A stretch of DNA of 64,000 bases from the NCBI GenBank assembly GCA_902555985.1, contig CACDUI010000002.1, positions 103,042-167,041 on the forward strand, in the 5' to 3' direction. Positions 7,783 to 16,664 of the stretch are shown here, one piece after another. The stretch comes from an uncultured Candidatus Actinomarina sp. (GTDB taxonomy: Bacteria; Actinomycetota; Acidimicrobiia; Actinomarinales; Actinomarinaceae). A program made the translations under genes and the position numbers. A model generated the notes under the pieces. It was not told the DNA's origin and did no database searches. It saw only the letters and a list, made by a program, of their open reading frames with translations. Positions within the stretch are counted from its first letter, which is position 1; every line of letters starts with the position of its first letter.

Positions 7783-8493
7783 ATGTCTACATCGATGAAA
7801 GACCTGCTCGAAGCAGGGGTGCATTTTGGCCATCAAACACAAAGGTGGAATCCTAAAATGGACAAATATATTTATAGTGCAAAAAGTGGTATTCATATTC
7901 TTGATTTAAGAATTACTTATGATGCTATAGAGCAAGCTCAAGAATACGTGCAAAAACTTGTCGCTAATAGCGGTAAGGTTTTATTTGTTGGGACAAAACC
8001 ACAAGCTACACAGGTAATTGAAGATCAAGCAATTAGAGCTGGTATGCCATATGTTAATTTCAGATGGCTTGGAGGAATGCTAACAAATTTCAAAACAATT
8101 ATTAAGAGAGTTGTTTATCTTAAAGAATTAATTTCACTTGAATCGTCAGGAGAGATTAATGCTTATACCAAATCAGAAAGATTAAAAATTAAACGTGAAA
8201 TTGAAAAGCTTAATAAATCAATTGGTGGAATTGTAAATCTTAATAAACTTCCAGATGCTATTTTTGTTGTTGATTTAGCTAATGAAATAACTGCTATAAC
8301 AGAAGCTAAAAAGCTTGGTATACCAGTTATAGGACTAGCTGACTCAAATGTAAATCCTGATGGTGTAGATTTTTTAATACCAGGAAATGATGATGCAATA
8401 AGATCAATTGAACTAATTACATCATCAATTGCAGATGCATGCTTAAAAGGCTCTGGAAAAAGAGAAGAAGTAGAAAATAAGGAAAACGAGTAA
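7783..8493 (+). CDS. rpsB: Small ribosomal subunit protein uS2
   Basis: 236-residue S2 with the diagnostic start MKDLLEAGVHFGHQTQRWNP and later FVGTKPQAT, NFRWLGGMLTNFKT and the C-terminal GLADSNVNPDGVDFLIPGND. It heads a rpsB-tsf-pyrH-frr-cdsA operon and overlaps tsf by one base (TAATG), implying translational coupling. A structured leader precedes it. Confidence 0.98.
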   Translation: MSTSMKDLLEAGVHFGHQTQRWNPKMDKYIYSAKSGIHILDLRITYDAIEQAQEYVQKLVANSGKVLFVGTKPQATQVIEDQAIRAGMPYVNFRWLGGMLTNFKTIIKRVVYLKELISLESSGEINAYTKSERLKIKREIEKLNKSIGGIVNLNKLPDAIFVVDLANEITAITEAKKLGIPVIGLADSNVNPDGVDFLIPGNDDAIRSIELITSSIADACLKGSGKREEVENKENE

Positions 8494-9101
8494 TGGCTAT
8501 TTCAGCTTCAGATGTAAAAAAATTGAGAGATATGACCGGTGCTGGCATGATGGATGCAAAGAAGGCATTGTCTGAAAGTGATGGCGATTTTGATAAAGCA
8601 GTAAAATTTCTTCGAGAGAAAGGGTTGGCTGACTCAAAAAAACGTGCAGACAAGGATGCTAATCAAGGAACGATTGGTGATTATATTCATTATCAACAAG
8701 ATAGGGCAATATCTGGCGTATTGGTTGAATTAGCTTGCGAAACAGATTTTGTTGCAAAATCAGATGAGTTTAAAAATGTAGCTAAGCAAATAGCAATGCA
8801 TGTTGCTGCTTTAAAACCTGAATTTGTAAATATCGAAGATGTTCCTTCAAATAGAATTGATGAAGAAAAAGATATCATTCAAAAACAATCTGAAAATGAA
8901 GGAAAACCAAAAGAAGTTATTGAAAAAATAGTGGAAGGAAAGATATCATCTTTTTATAAAGACTATGTTTTGAATGAACAAATATTCTGTAATCCTGAAT
9001 TCTATGAAGGTCAGGTTGGAACTATGATTGAAGAACTTTCTGGTAGATTAGGAGAAAAAATATACATTAAAAAATTCTCAAGACTTGAAGTAGGAGCTTA
9101 A
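8493..9101 (+). CDS. tsf: Elongation factor Ts
   Basis: Guanine-nucleotide exchange factor for EF-Tu. The N-terminal UBA-like domain carries the signature LRDMTGAGMMDAKKAL (about residues 11-26), followed by ELACETDFVAKSDEF in the core. At 202 residues it is much shorter than E. coli EF-Ts (283) and resembles the short forms that have a reduced core domain. Both contact regions for EF-Tu remain. It is coupled to rpsB and lies 3 nt before pyrH. Confidence 0.97.
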   Translation: MAISASDVKKLRDMTGAGMMDAKKALSESDGDFDKAVKFLREKGLADSKKRADKDANQGTIGDYIHYQQDRAISGVLVELACETDFVAKSDEFKNVAKQIAMHVAALKPEFVNIEDVPSNRIDEEKDIIQKQSENEGKPKEVIEKIVEGKISSFYKDYVLNEQIFCNPEFYEGQVGTMIEELSGRLGEKIYIKKFSRLEVGA

Positions 9102-9104
9102 CGG

Positions 9105-9806
9105 ATGAGTAGGGTTCTTCTAAAATTATCTGGAGAATCATTTGCTGATCCTGATAGTAACTTTGGTATACAACCCGAAACTATTGACAGAATCGCAAAA
9201 GAGATTACTGAGGCAAGCCAAAAAGGAGTTCAAGTTGGTGTTGTAGTAGGAGGAGGTAACTTCTTTAGGGGTGTTCAAGAATCTGCAAAAAATATGGCTC
9301 AAGCAAATGCTGATTATATGGGTATGTTAGCAACAGTAATTAATGCTGTTGCTCTGAAAGATGCTTTAGACAAAAATGGTATTCAAACAAGAGTTCAATC
9401 AGCAATTACTATGACTGCCGTAGCTGAACCATATATAAGATTAAGAGCTATAAGGCATCTTGAAAAAGGAAGAGTAGTTATTTTTGCTGCTGGAACTGGA
9501 AATCCTTATTTTACAACTGATACAGCTGCTTCTTTAAGAGCTGCAGAAATTGACGCTAATTTAATGCTTAAATCTACAAGAGTAGATGGTGTATATGACG
9601 AAGATCCAGAAAAAAATAATAATGCAGAAAAATATGATGAAATATCATACAAAGAAGTCGTCTCAAGCAAACTTAAGGTTATGGATTTGACAGCTATTAC
9701 TTTATGTGAAGAAAACGAAATGCCAATACGTGTTTTTGATGGCACTATTCCAGGAAATATATATAACGCTTTAACTGGTGAATCAATTGGAACTTTAATA
9801 AAATAG
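9105..9806 (+). CDS. pyrH: Uridylate kinase
   Basis: Hexameric UMP kinase of the amino-acid-kinase fold, making UDP for RNA, DNA and cell-wall sugar nucleotides. The 233-residue protein shows [10 protein letters not shown] at the start, the [10 protein letters not shown] glycine loop near residue 47, [17 protein letters not shown] near residue 130 and [13 protein letters not shown]. Its place between tsf and frr is canonical. Confidence 0.97.
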   Translation: MSRVLLKLSGESFADPDSNFGIQPETIDRIAKEITEASQKGVQVGVVVGGGNFFRGVQESAKNMAQANADYMGMLATVINAVALKDALDKNGIQTRVQSAITMTAVAEPYIRLRAIRHLEKGRVVIFAAGTGNPYFTTDTAASLRAAEIDANLMLKSTRVDGVYDEDPEKNNNAEKYDEISYKEVVSSKLKVMDLTAITLCEENEMPIRVFDGTIPGNIYNALTGESIGTLIK

Positions 9807-9810
9807 ACTT

Positions 9811-10362
9811 ATGTCTGAAGAATTAATTAAAGATGTGGAGAGCAAAATGCTCACTACAGTTAATCACCTTATAGATGAGTTTTCAACCATTAGGACAGGA
9901 AGAGCTAATCCAGCATTGGTTGATAAGTTATCAGTTGAATATTATGGTACAAAAACTCCGCTACAACAATTGTCAACCATATCTGTTCCTGACCCAAAGT
10001 TACTAGTAATACAACCATTTGATAAAAGTTCACTTGAGGAAATTGAAAAAGCAATATTGAATGCAGATATAGGATTAAATCCAACTAACGATGGAGAAGT
10101 TATAAGAATTCCTATTCCTCCTCTTTCAGAAGAAAGAAGAAAAGAACTAGGAAAAGTTGCATCTAAATCATCTGAAGAAGCCAAAGTGTCAGTTCGAACA
10201 CATAGACGTTTTGGTATAGATGAAATATCTAAATTGAAAGATGATCATTCTGCTGATGATATTAAACGCCTAGAAACTCAAGTACAAGATTTAACAAATA
10301 ATTTTGTTACCAAAATAGATGAGTTGCTATTGATAAAGCAAAATGAACTTCTTGAAGTCTAA
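9811..10362 (+). CDS. frr: Ribosome recycling factor
   Basis: 183-residue tRNA-shaped factor that with EF-G splits post-termination ribosomes. Recognised by FSTIRTGRANPALVDKL, the YYGTKTPLQQLSTISVP strand, and SEERRKELGKVASKSSEEAK followed by VRTHRR in the long coiled-coil domain. Length and motif order match the family. The gene overlaps cdsA by 20 nt. Confidence 0.97.
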   Translation: MSEELIKDVESKMLTTVNHLIDEFSTIRTGRANPALVDKLSVEYYGTKTPLQQLSTISVPDPKLLVIQPFDKSSLEEIEKAILNADIGLNPTNDGEVIRIPIPPLSEERRKELGKVASKSSEEAKVSVRTHRRFGIDEISKLKDDHSADDIKRLETQVQDLTNNFVTKIDELLLIKQNELLEV

Positions 10363-11263
10363 AAAATATTTACAGTCTGATAATGACGGAACATTTTGGC
10401 CTGGTTATATAGAATTACCTGAAGAGGAAAACTTAAATAATAATAATGATTTTCAAAACGAGACAAAAGAAGGCAGATTTACTTCCAACCCAAGAATTTA
10501 CACAGGTTTAGGGCTCTTATTATTAGTTGCTGTTTTATTTCTTAATCAAACTTCAGCATTTATATTATTAGTTTTAGTTGCTTTAGTCTCTACTAAAGAA
10601 TGGTTTGATATATTTGACTATGGAATAATAATTCCATATCCATTACTACTTTACTCCTCAATTGCACCGTTAGTTATTGCTTACTTTTACGGTTTAGATA
10701 ATATTCATATTCCTATGTTTATATTTCCAATAGGCGTAATTATCTATACTGGTACTTTTGTTTCTTATGGTATTTATGAAAAATTTGGTAGTTCATTTTT
10801 ATTTTTAATATGGTTTGGAACTGGAATAGCTTCTATCGGTTATGTTTTGAAAAACTTAGGACCTTTATTTACATTTTTAGCATTAATTTCAATCTCATTA
10901 TCTGATATCGCTGCTTATGAATTTGGTAGAAGATTTGGTAAAAGAAAACTTTCTGAAAGTATCTCTCCAAATAAAACTGTGGAAGGATTTTTCATTGGTT
11001 TATTAGTAGGTTCTTTTTCTATGTGTATAGTTTTATATAATTTCTTTGAATTAGATTTTATTCAAATTTTAATTATTTCTTTGATATTCATACTTTTTGG
11101 AGTTTTAGGAGATCTATTTGAATCAAAAATAAAGAGATCTGTGGAAATAAAAGACTCTAGTGATTTTCTTCCTGGACATGGGGGTGTTTTAGACAGGGTA
11201 GACTCCCAAATATTAAGCTTTCCAATACTGGTTCTTTTTATTCAGTTTTTAGATTTAATTTAA
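10343..11263 (+). CDS. cdsA: Phosphatidate cytidylyltransferase
   Basis: Integral-membrane enzyme making CDP-diacylglycerol for phospholipid synthesis. The 306-residue protein has about 45 polar N-terminal residues, then roughly eight hydrophobic helices. The CDP-alcohol signature is split between SDIAAYEFGRRFGKRKL, SPNKTVEGFF and the C-terminal DFLPGHGGVLDRVDS, which carries the catalytic Asp residues. The ATG at 10343 overlaps frr by 20 nt. In most bacteria dxr follows cdsA; here rseP follows directly. Confidence 0.95.
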   Translation: MNFLKSKKYLQSDNDGTFWPGYIELPEEENLNNNNDFQNETKEGRFTSNPRIYTGLGLLLLVAVLFLNQTSAFILLVLVALVSTKEWFDIFDYGIIIPYPLLLYSSIAPLVIAYFYGLDNIHIPMFIFPIGVIIYTGTFVSYGIYEKFGSSFLFLIWFGTGIASIGYVLKNLGPLFTFLALISISLSDIAAYEFGRRFGKRKLSESISPNKTVEGFFIGLLVGSFSMCIVLYNFFELDFIQILIISLIFILFGVLGDLFESKIKRSVEIKDSSDFLPGHGGVLDRVDSQILSFPILVLFIQFLDLI

Positions 11264-11282
11264 TAAGTGTAATAATTAAAGT

Positions 11283-12386
11283 ATGAACGCTTTTCTAACA
11301 ATTGCTTTATTGACACTTTTTGTAGTATTACATGAATTAGGTCATTATATTTCTGCAAAAAGGTCAAAAATTGCTGTATCTGAATTTTTTGTGGGATTTG
11401 GTCCAAAATTATTTTCTTTCAAAAAGAATGACACAGAGTATGGTTTAAAAGCACTTCTTCTTGGCGGTTATGTAAAAATACCCGGTATGGATGAGAATGA
11501 AGAGGTTGAAGGTTTTGAATCCGAAGAATTGTTTCACACTGCTTCTTGGACAAAAAAGCTTTATATTGCATCTTCAGGTATCATCGTAAACTTTTTATTA
11601 GCTTGGTTGATACTGTTTTCTATTTTTACATTTTATGGAGTTGAGCAGCCAACTCTTGAAATTGACACTATAGGAGTATCATCTGTTAATCCAGAAAATG
11701 AAGCTCCTTCCTCTATTGCAGGTTTAAAGCCAGGAGATACAATTGTTTCTTTTAATGGCAATGAGGTTAATTCTTGGAGTGAACTTGTAAGTTATATTGA
11801 GGTTAATCCAAATAATTTTGTATCAATTGGTTATTTGAGAAATAATCAAAGCTACATCACAACTACAACACTTGAGTCAAGGATAATTTCAAACTCAGAA
11901 ACTGGTTATTTAGGAGTTTCACCTAGTATCCAAAATCAGAAACTCGGCATAATTCAATCAATATCAGCTACAACATTAGTAGAAATAGATATGACAAAAG
12001 CAGCTATAGAGGGAATTTTTACCCTATTTAGTCCTCAAAATTTACAGACTTTACTTGGAACTTATTCAGGAGAAGTCATTCCAGATGAAGTAAGACCTCT
12101 AAGTCCAATTGGATTAGCACAAGCAGGCAACCAAATAGCAGAGGGGGGATATGTTAATCTATTTACTCTTCTTGCATTTGTAAATATTTTTCTTGCCGTA
12201 TTTAATTCAATTCCATTAGTTCCATTAGATGGCGGTAGGGTAGTGCTTGCTCTTTATGAAGGAATTACTGGTAAAAAAATTCCTGATAGAAAATTGTATC
12301 CTGTAGCTGCTTTAGTTATTTTTATCTTTGTGTTCTTAGGTGTTACCGCATTTTATCTAGACATTACCCAACCAATTAAATTATGA
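11283..12386 (+). CDS. rseP: Site-2 intramembrane zinc protease (RseP/M50 family)
   Basis: 367-residue membrane metalloprotease that cleaves anti-sigma factors and other membrane substrates. The zinc motif HELGH is at about residues 18-22 in the first helix, a PDZ domain covers about residues 120-195 (IAGLKPGDTIVSFNG), and the second zinc-ligand segment NSIPLVPLDGGR is near residue 303. Four transmembrane helices are expected. It overlaps ispG by 4 nt (ATGA). Its neighbours cdsA and ispG are the standard ones. Confidence 0.94.
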   Translation: MNAFLTIALLTLFVVLHELGHYISAKRSKIAVSEFFVGFGPKLFSFKKNDTEYGLKALLLGGYVKIPGMDENEEVEGFESEELFHTASWTKKLYIASSGIIVNFLLAWLILFSIFTFYGVEQPTLEIDTIGVSSVNPENEAPSSIAGLKPGDTIVSFNGNEVNSWSELVSYIEVNPNNFVSIGYLRNNQSYITTTTLESRIISNSETGYLGVSPSIQNQKLGIIQSISATTLVEIDMTKAAIEGIFTLFSPQNLQTLLGTYSGEVIPDEVRPLSPIGLAQAGNQIAEGGYVNLFTLLAFVNIFLAVFNSIPLVPLDGGRVVLALYEGITGKKIPDRKLYPVAALVIFIFVFLGVTAFYLDITQPIKL

Positions 12387-13603
12387 TTGGCAGAAGAAAG
12401 ACCACTCAAATTAAAGTAGGAAAAGTTGGTGTTGGGTCGGATTATCCAATTTCAGTACAATCTATGACTACTACCAAAACCAGAGATACGGATGAAACCT
12501 TAGGGCAAGTATATGAGTTAGCAAATAATGGTGCAGACTTAGTAAGAGTTACTTGTAATGAAATTGAAGCTGCAGAATCACTCGTTAAAATATGTGCAAG
12601 AAGTCCAGTTCCAATAATTGCTGATATTCATTTTCAATACAAACTAGCACTTGCTGCTATTGAAGCTGGTGTAGATGGTCTTCGGTTAAATCCAGGAAAT
12701 ATAAGAAACGAACAACAGATTAAAGAAGTTGCTAAAGAATGTTTAAAAGCAGAAATCCCAATTCGTATAGGAGTAAATGCTGGATCACTAGATAAGGATA
12801 TCTTAGAAAAATATGGTGACTCAGTGCCAGAAGCACTTGTTGAGTCAGCAATGTTAGAAGCTAGATATCTTGAAGATGTTGGATTTCATAATATAAAAAT
12901 TTCAGTGAAACATTCAAACGTTCCTTTAATGATCGAATCATATAGATTACTTGCTGAGTCTGTTGAATATCCTCTTCACCTTGGAGTAACAGAAGCAGGG
13001 CCGCTTCCAGGAGGCCTTATTAAATCTATTGCAGGTATATCAACTCTTTTGTCAGAAGGAATTGGAGATACTATAAGATTATCTTTAACAACTGATCCTG
13101 TCGAGGAAGCAAAATATGGTCGTCAGTTACTTGAATACTTAAGTTTACGTGAAAGAAAATCATTAGATTTAATAGCATGTCCAAGTTGTGGTAGAGCAGA
13201 AGTAGATGTAATAAAAGTTGCTAGTGATGCTCAAGATGTGCTGGAAAAAGAAGGATTACCTATTCAAGTTGCTGTTATGGGATGTGTCGTTAACGGACCA
13301 GGTGAGGCAAGATCTGCAGATTTAGGTATAGCTGCTGGAAAAAAAAGAGGTCACTTGTTTATAAAAGGTCAAGTTGTAAAAGTAGTTGATGAAAAAGATA
13401 TGGTTGATGCTTTGCTTAAAGAAGGTAGATTAATAGCTGAAGAAGGCATAGAAGCCAGACTTGCTGCTGCGGATACTAATGCAGCAAAAATTGCTGAAGA
13501 GGATGTGCAAGCATTATTAAACATTCAAGGTGATATCAATAACTTTGAAGAAAGAACTAAATCTGTCATAGAGATTACTACAAATAAAGATATTGAAAAT
13601 TAA
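12383..13603 (+). CDS. ispG: 4-hydroxy-3-methylbut-2-enyl diphosphate synthase (GcpE)
   Basis: Iron-sulfur enzyme of the MEP isoprenoid pathway, converting MEcPP to HMBPP. The 406-residue single-domain bacterial type shows VQSMTTTKTRDT, the TIM-barrel strands VRVTCNE and IADIHF, and the [4Fe-4S] ligands in CPSCGRAEVD and MGCVVNGPGEA plus a following Glu. The C-terminus carries about 25 additional residues rich in Ala and Glu. It is translationally coupled to rseP. dxr, usually in this cluster, is absent. Confidence 0.96.
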   Translation: MIGRRKTTQIKVGKVGVGSDYPISVQSMTTTKTRDTDETLGQVYELANNGADLVRVTCNEIEAAESLVKICARSPVPIIADIHFQYKLALAAIEAGVDGLRLNPGNIRNEQQIKEVAKECLKAEIPIRIGVNAGSLDKDILEKYGDSVPEALVESAMLEARYLEDVGFHNIKISVKHSNVPLMIESYRLLAESVEYPLHLGVTEAGPLPGGLIKSIAGISTLLSEGIGDTIRLSLTTDPVEEAKYGRQLLEYLSLRERKSLDLIACPSCGRAEVDVIKVASDAQDVLEKEGLPIQVAVMGCVVNGPGEARSADLGIAAGKKRGHLFIKGQVVKVVDEKDMVDALLKEGRLIAEEGIEARLAAADTNAAKIAEEDVQALLNIQGDINNFEERTKSVIEITTNKDIEN

Positions 13604-13621
13604 AACCTTTAATATATAAAC

Positions 13622-15052
13622 ATGGTTGAAAAGCTTACGCCAATGTCAGAAGATTTTAATGAATGGTATACAGATATTATTCAACAAGCTCAATTAGCTG
13701 ACTATTCTCCGGTTAAGGGAACTATGGTAATTAGGCCATACGGATACTCTATTTGGGAAAGCGTCCAGTCATATCTTGATAAGAAGTTTAAAAAGACTGG
13801 ACACCAAAATGCTTATTTTCCTTTATTCATCCCTAATTCTTTTATACAAAAAGAAGCTGAACATGTTGAAGGATTTTCTCCTGAATTAGCAATGGTGACA
13901 CATGCTGGAGGTAAAGAGCTTGAAGAACCATTGGTTGTTAGGCCAACATCAGAAACAATTATTAACCATATGTTTGCTAAATGGATTAAAAGCTATAGAG
14001 ATTTACCAATGTTGATAAACCAATGGGCGAATGTTGTCCGTTGGGAAATGAGAACAAGATTATTTTTAAGAACATCCGAATTTCTCTGGCAAGAAGGACA
14101 TACAGCACATGCTACTGAAGAAGAAGCAACTGAAGAAGCATTAAAAATGTTAAATATTTATGCAGAATTTGCTGAAAACGCAGCTGCAGTATCGGTGGTA
14201 AAAGGAATTAAATCAGCAAATGAGAGATTTGCTGGTGCTACACGTACTTATTCAATTGAAGCAATGATGAAAGACATGAAAGCATTACAAGCTGGAACAT
14301 CACATGAGTTAGGTCAAAATTTTTCTAAAGCGTTTGAGATACAATTTTCTGATGAAGAAAATAATTTAAAACATCCTTATCAAACTAGTTGGGGAGTAAG
14401 CACCAGATTAATCGGAATGATAATTATGGCACATGGAGATGATAAGGGTTTAAATTTGCCACCTAAGCTTGCTCCTTACCAAGTAGTAATTATTCCTATC
14501 ACACCAAATGAAGATTCAAGATCAATGATTTTAGAATCAGCACAAAAAATTATTAATGAGATAGATGGAGATTTTAGGGTACATATAGACGATAGAGATA
14601 ATATATCTCCTGGTTTTAAATTTAATGAATGGGAATTAAAAGGTGTTCCTTTAAGATTGGAAATAGGTCCACGTGATATTGAAAATAACTCAGTTGTATT
14701 TTCTAGGAGGGATGGAGTTGAAGGAAAGTTTAATGTTCCTATTTCAGAGATAAAAAATAAAATATCAGAGAATTTGGATGACATTCATAACAAACTTCTT
14801 GAATCATCCAAGATATTTCGTGAAGAAAATACCAAACATGTTGAAAATTATGAAGCACTTATAGCTGCATTAAACTCTGAACCAGGATTTGTAACATGTT
14901 ATTGGGACGAAAATAGCTCAGATGAAGATAGAGTTAAACAGGAAACAAAGGCGACACTAAGATGTTATGTTTTAGACAATGATAAAACAGGTTCAGCTGT
15001 AAATAATGAAAATGCACAAGGTAAATTAGCTATTTTTTCAAAAGCTTATTAA
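13622..15052 (+). CDS. proS: Prolyl-tRNA synthetase, eukaryote/archaea-like short form
   Basis: Class II aminoacyl-tRNA synthetase. At 476 residues it lacks the editing insertion of the E. coli-type enzyme and ends in -Ala-Tyr, which marks the archaeal/eukaryotic-like (ProS type 3) family. Motif 2 is seen in NQWANVVRWEMRTRLFLRTSEFLWQEGHTAH, partly quoted here as LRTSEFLWQEGHTAH, and motif 3 in HGDDKGLNLPPKLAP, followed by an anticodon-binding domain. The ATG has a TAATAT six bases upstream (13610-13615), so its mRNA may be leaderless. Confidence 0.95.
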   Translation: MVEKLTPMSEDFNEWYTDIIQQAQLADYSPVKGTMVIRPYGYSIWESVQSYLDKKFKKTGHQNAYFPLFIPNSFIQKEAEHVEGFSPELAMVTHAGGKELEEPLVVRPTSETIINHMFAKWIKSYRDLPMLINQWANVVRWEMRTRLFLRTSEFLWQEGHTAHATEEEATEEALKMLNIYAEFAENAAAVSVVKGIKSANERFAGATRTYSIEAMMKDMKALQAGTSHELGQNFSKAFEIQFSDEENNLKHPYQTSWGVSTRLIGMIIMAHGDDKGLNLPPKLAPYQVVIIPITPNEDSRSMILESAQKIINEIDGDFRVHIDDRDNISPGFKFNEWELKGVPLRLEIGPRDIENNSVVFSRRDGVEGKFNVPISEIKNKISENLDDIHNKLLESSKIFREENTKHVENYEALIAALNSEPGFVTCYWDENSSDEDRVKQETKATLRCYVLDNDKTGSAVNNENAQGKLAIFSKAY

Positions 15053-15060
15053 AAATATCT

Positions 15061-15153
15061 TTTAATATATTTGAATATTTGATATAATTAATATTGACAA
15101 TTTAGCTACGTAAAGTGGGAGTCAAGCCCGCTTTTTTTTATGAGGAGGTTTAT
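15061..15153 (+). promoter_or_regulatory. Promoter and attenuator-like leader of the rimP-nusA-infB operon
   Basis: TTTAAT (15061-15066) and TATAAT (15083-15088) are spaced 16 bp apart and form a good promoter. About 20 nt into the transcript AAGTGGG (15113-15119) pairs with CCCGCTT (15127-15133), followed by eight T residues (15132-15139), an intrinsic-terminator shape. GAGGAGG (15142-15148) then precedes the rimP ATG. A terminator ahead of the operon encoding NusA suggests feedback attenuation. Confidence 0.75.
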
Positions 15154-15627
15154 ATGGTTTCTGAAGATGAAATCTACCATCAAATTGACTCATATTTAAA
15201 AGTTGAAAATATGGAACTTTATGATCTAAATATATTAAATTTTCCAAATATATCAAAAATTGAAGTATTCATTTATTCAGTTGAAGATATTAATCTTGAC
15301 ACGACTGCCAGATTGAATAAGCAGCTTACGAGAGTTATTGAGGAATTTGGTTATGAAAAAGGTTCCTTCGAAATGATTGTCTCAAGCCCTGGTATTGAAA
15401 GAAAATTAAAATCTTTACGACATTTTGAATTATCAATTGGGGAATTAGTAAAAATTAAACTTATAAATCCAATAGATGATGTCTATACATTTGAAGGAAC
15501 TCTTGCTTCAGTAGACGATAAAACTATAAATTTAAAAATAGAAGATGATGAGATTGAAATAAAAATTTCAGATATAAAAAATGCAAAAATTGAATTTAAA
15601 CAATTTAAAGAAAAAGTAAAAGGATAA
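15154..15627 (+). CDS. rimP: Ribosome maturation factor RimP
   Basis: 157-residue 30S assembly factor. The N-terminal domain has LDTTARLNKQLTRVIEE and the hallmark VSSPGIERKLKSLRHFE near residue 86, followed by the C-terminal SH3-like barrel. The ATG at 15154 is preferred over an in-frame GTG at 15115 because it has a strong GAGGAGG six bases upstream and the GTG lies inside the leader hairpin. It is the first gene of the rimP-nusA-infB operon. Confidence 0.94.
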   Translation: MVSEDEIYHQIDSYLKVENMELYDLNILNFPNISKIEVFIYSVEDINLDTTARLNKQLTRVIEEFGYEKGSFEMIVSSPGIERKLKSLRHFELSIGELVKIKLINPIDDVYTFEGTLASVDDKTINLKIEDDEIEIKISDIKNAKIEFKQFKEKVKG

Positions 15628-15629
15628 AA

Positions 15630-16664
15630 ATGAAACTAGGAAATGAAAGTAAACAAGCGATTGAATCTTTAGCTCTTGATAAAGGTGTGACGGTAGAAAG
15701 CATGTATGAAGCTTTGGTATCTGCTTTTCGTTCTGCATATATGAGAATACCTGGTGCTGCAGAAGAAGCTAGAGTAACTCTAAATCCTGAAAGTGGTGAG
15801 GTTTTGATTTACGCTCAAGAGCTTGATGTTGAAGGTAATGTTATTGAAGAATGGAAGGTAGAGCTAGATGAGGATGAATTTGGAAGAATTGCTGCTCAAT
15901 CATTTAAACAAATGATGACTACCAAAATTCGCGATGCAAAAAGAGCGACTGTTTTAGATGCATACATTGGAAGAGAAGGAGAACTAATTACAGGAATAGT
16001 TACACAGTTTGATCCTAGATTTAATCAAACAATATTAGATCTTCAAGATGCGGAAGCTGTGATACCATCAGGTGAAAGAGTACCATTTGAAAGGCTCGAA
16101 AGAGGCAATAGAGTAAAAGCATTAATTACTGAAGTACGTGAAGATGCTAAAGGGGCCCCAATAATTGTTAGCAGAAGTAAAGCAGAATTTGTTGAAAGAA
16201 TGCTTGAATTAGAAGTACCTGAATTAACCGATGGCACAGTTGAGTTAAGAGCAATAGCCAGAGAAGCTGGTAGCAGAACAAAAATTGCTGTATTTTCTAA
16301 TGATCCAAATGTTGATCCTAAAGGTGCTTGTGTTGGCTCAAGAGGAAATAGAGTTAGGCAAATTGTAAATGAGCTTAGAGGTGAAAAATTAGATGTAGTT
16401 GAATGGAGGGAAGACAAAGTTCGATTTATCAAGGAAGCACTAGGACCAGCAGATATAGATGAAGTTGAGATTGATGAACATACAAAATCCGCAAAAGTTG
16501 TTGTAAAAGACAACCAACTTTCTCTTGCAATTGGAAAAGAGGGGCAAAATGCCCGTCTTGCGGCTAAATTAACTGGTTACAAGATAGATATAGTAGGACT
16601 TGGAGACTCACCTCAGATTGAGGAGTCTGAAACTGAAGAGAATTCATCAAACGAGGAAGAATAA
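15630..16664 (+). CDS. nusA: Transcription termination/antitermination factor NusA
   Basis: RNA-polymerase-binding factor for pausing, termination and rRNA antitermination. The 344-residue protein has the N-terminal RNAP-binding domain (about 1-110), an S1 domain (GREGELITGIVTQFDPRF, about 112-180) and two KH domains, with the first KH containing DPKGACVGSRGNRV and the second SLAIGKEGQNARLAAKLTG. It lacks C-terminal acidic repeats, as is normal outside Proteobacteria. The common downstream ylxR gene is missing: infB starts on the next base after the stop. Confidence 0.97.
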   Translation: MKLGNESKQAIESLALDKGVTVESMYEALVSAFRSAYMRIPGAAEEARVTLNPESGEVLIYAQELDVEGNVIEEWKVELDEDEFGRIAAQSFKQMMTTKIRDAKRATVLDAYIGREGELITGIVTQFDPRFNQTILDLQDAEAVIPSGERVPFERLERGNRVKALITEVREDAKGAPIIVSRSKAEFVERMLELEVPELTDGTVELRAIAREAGSRTKIAVFSNDPNVDPKGACVGSRGNRVRQIVNELRGEKLDVVEWREDKVRFIKEALGPADIDEVEIDEHTKSAKVVVKDNQLSLAIGKEGQNARLAAKLTGYKIDIVGLGDSPQIEESETEENSSNEEE

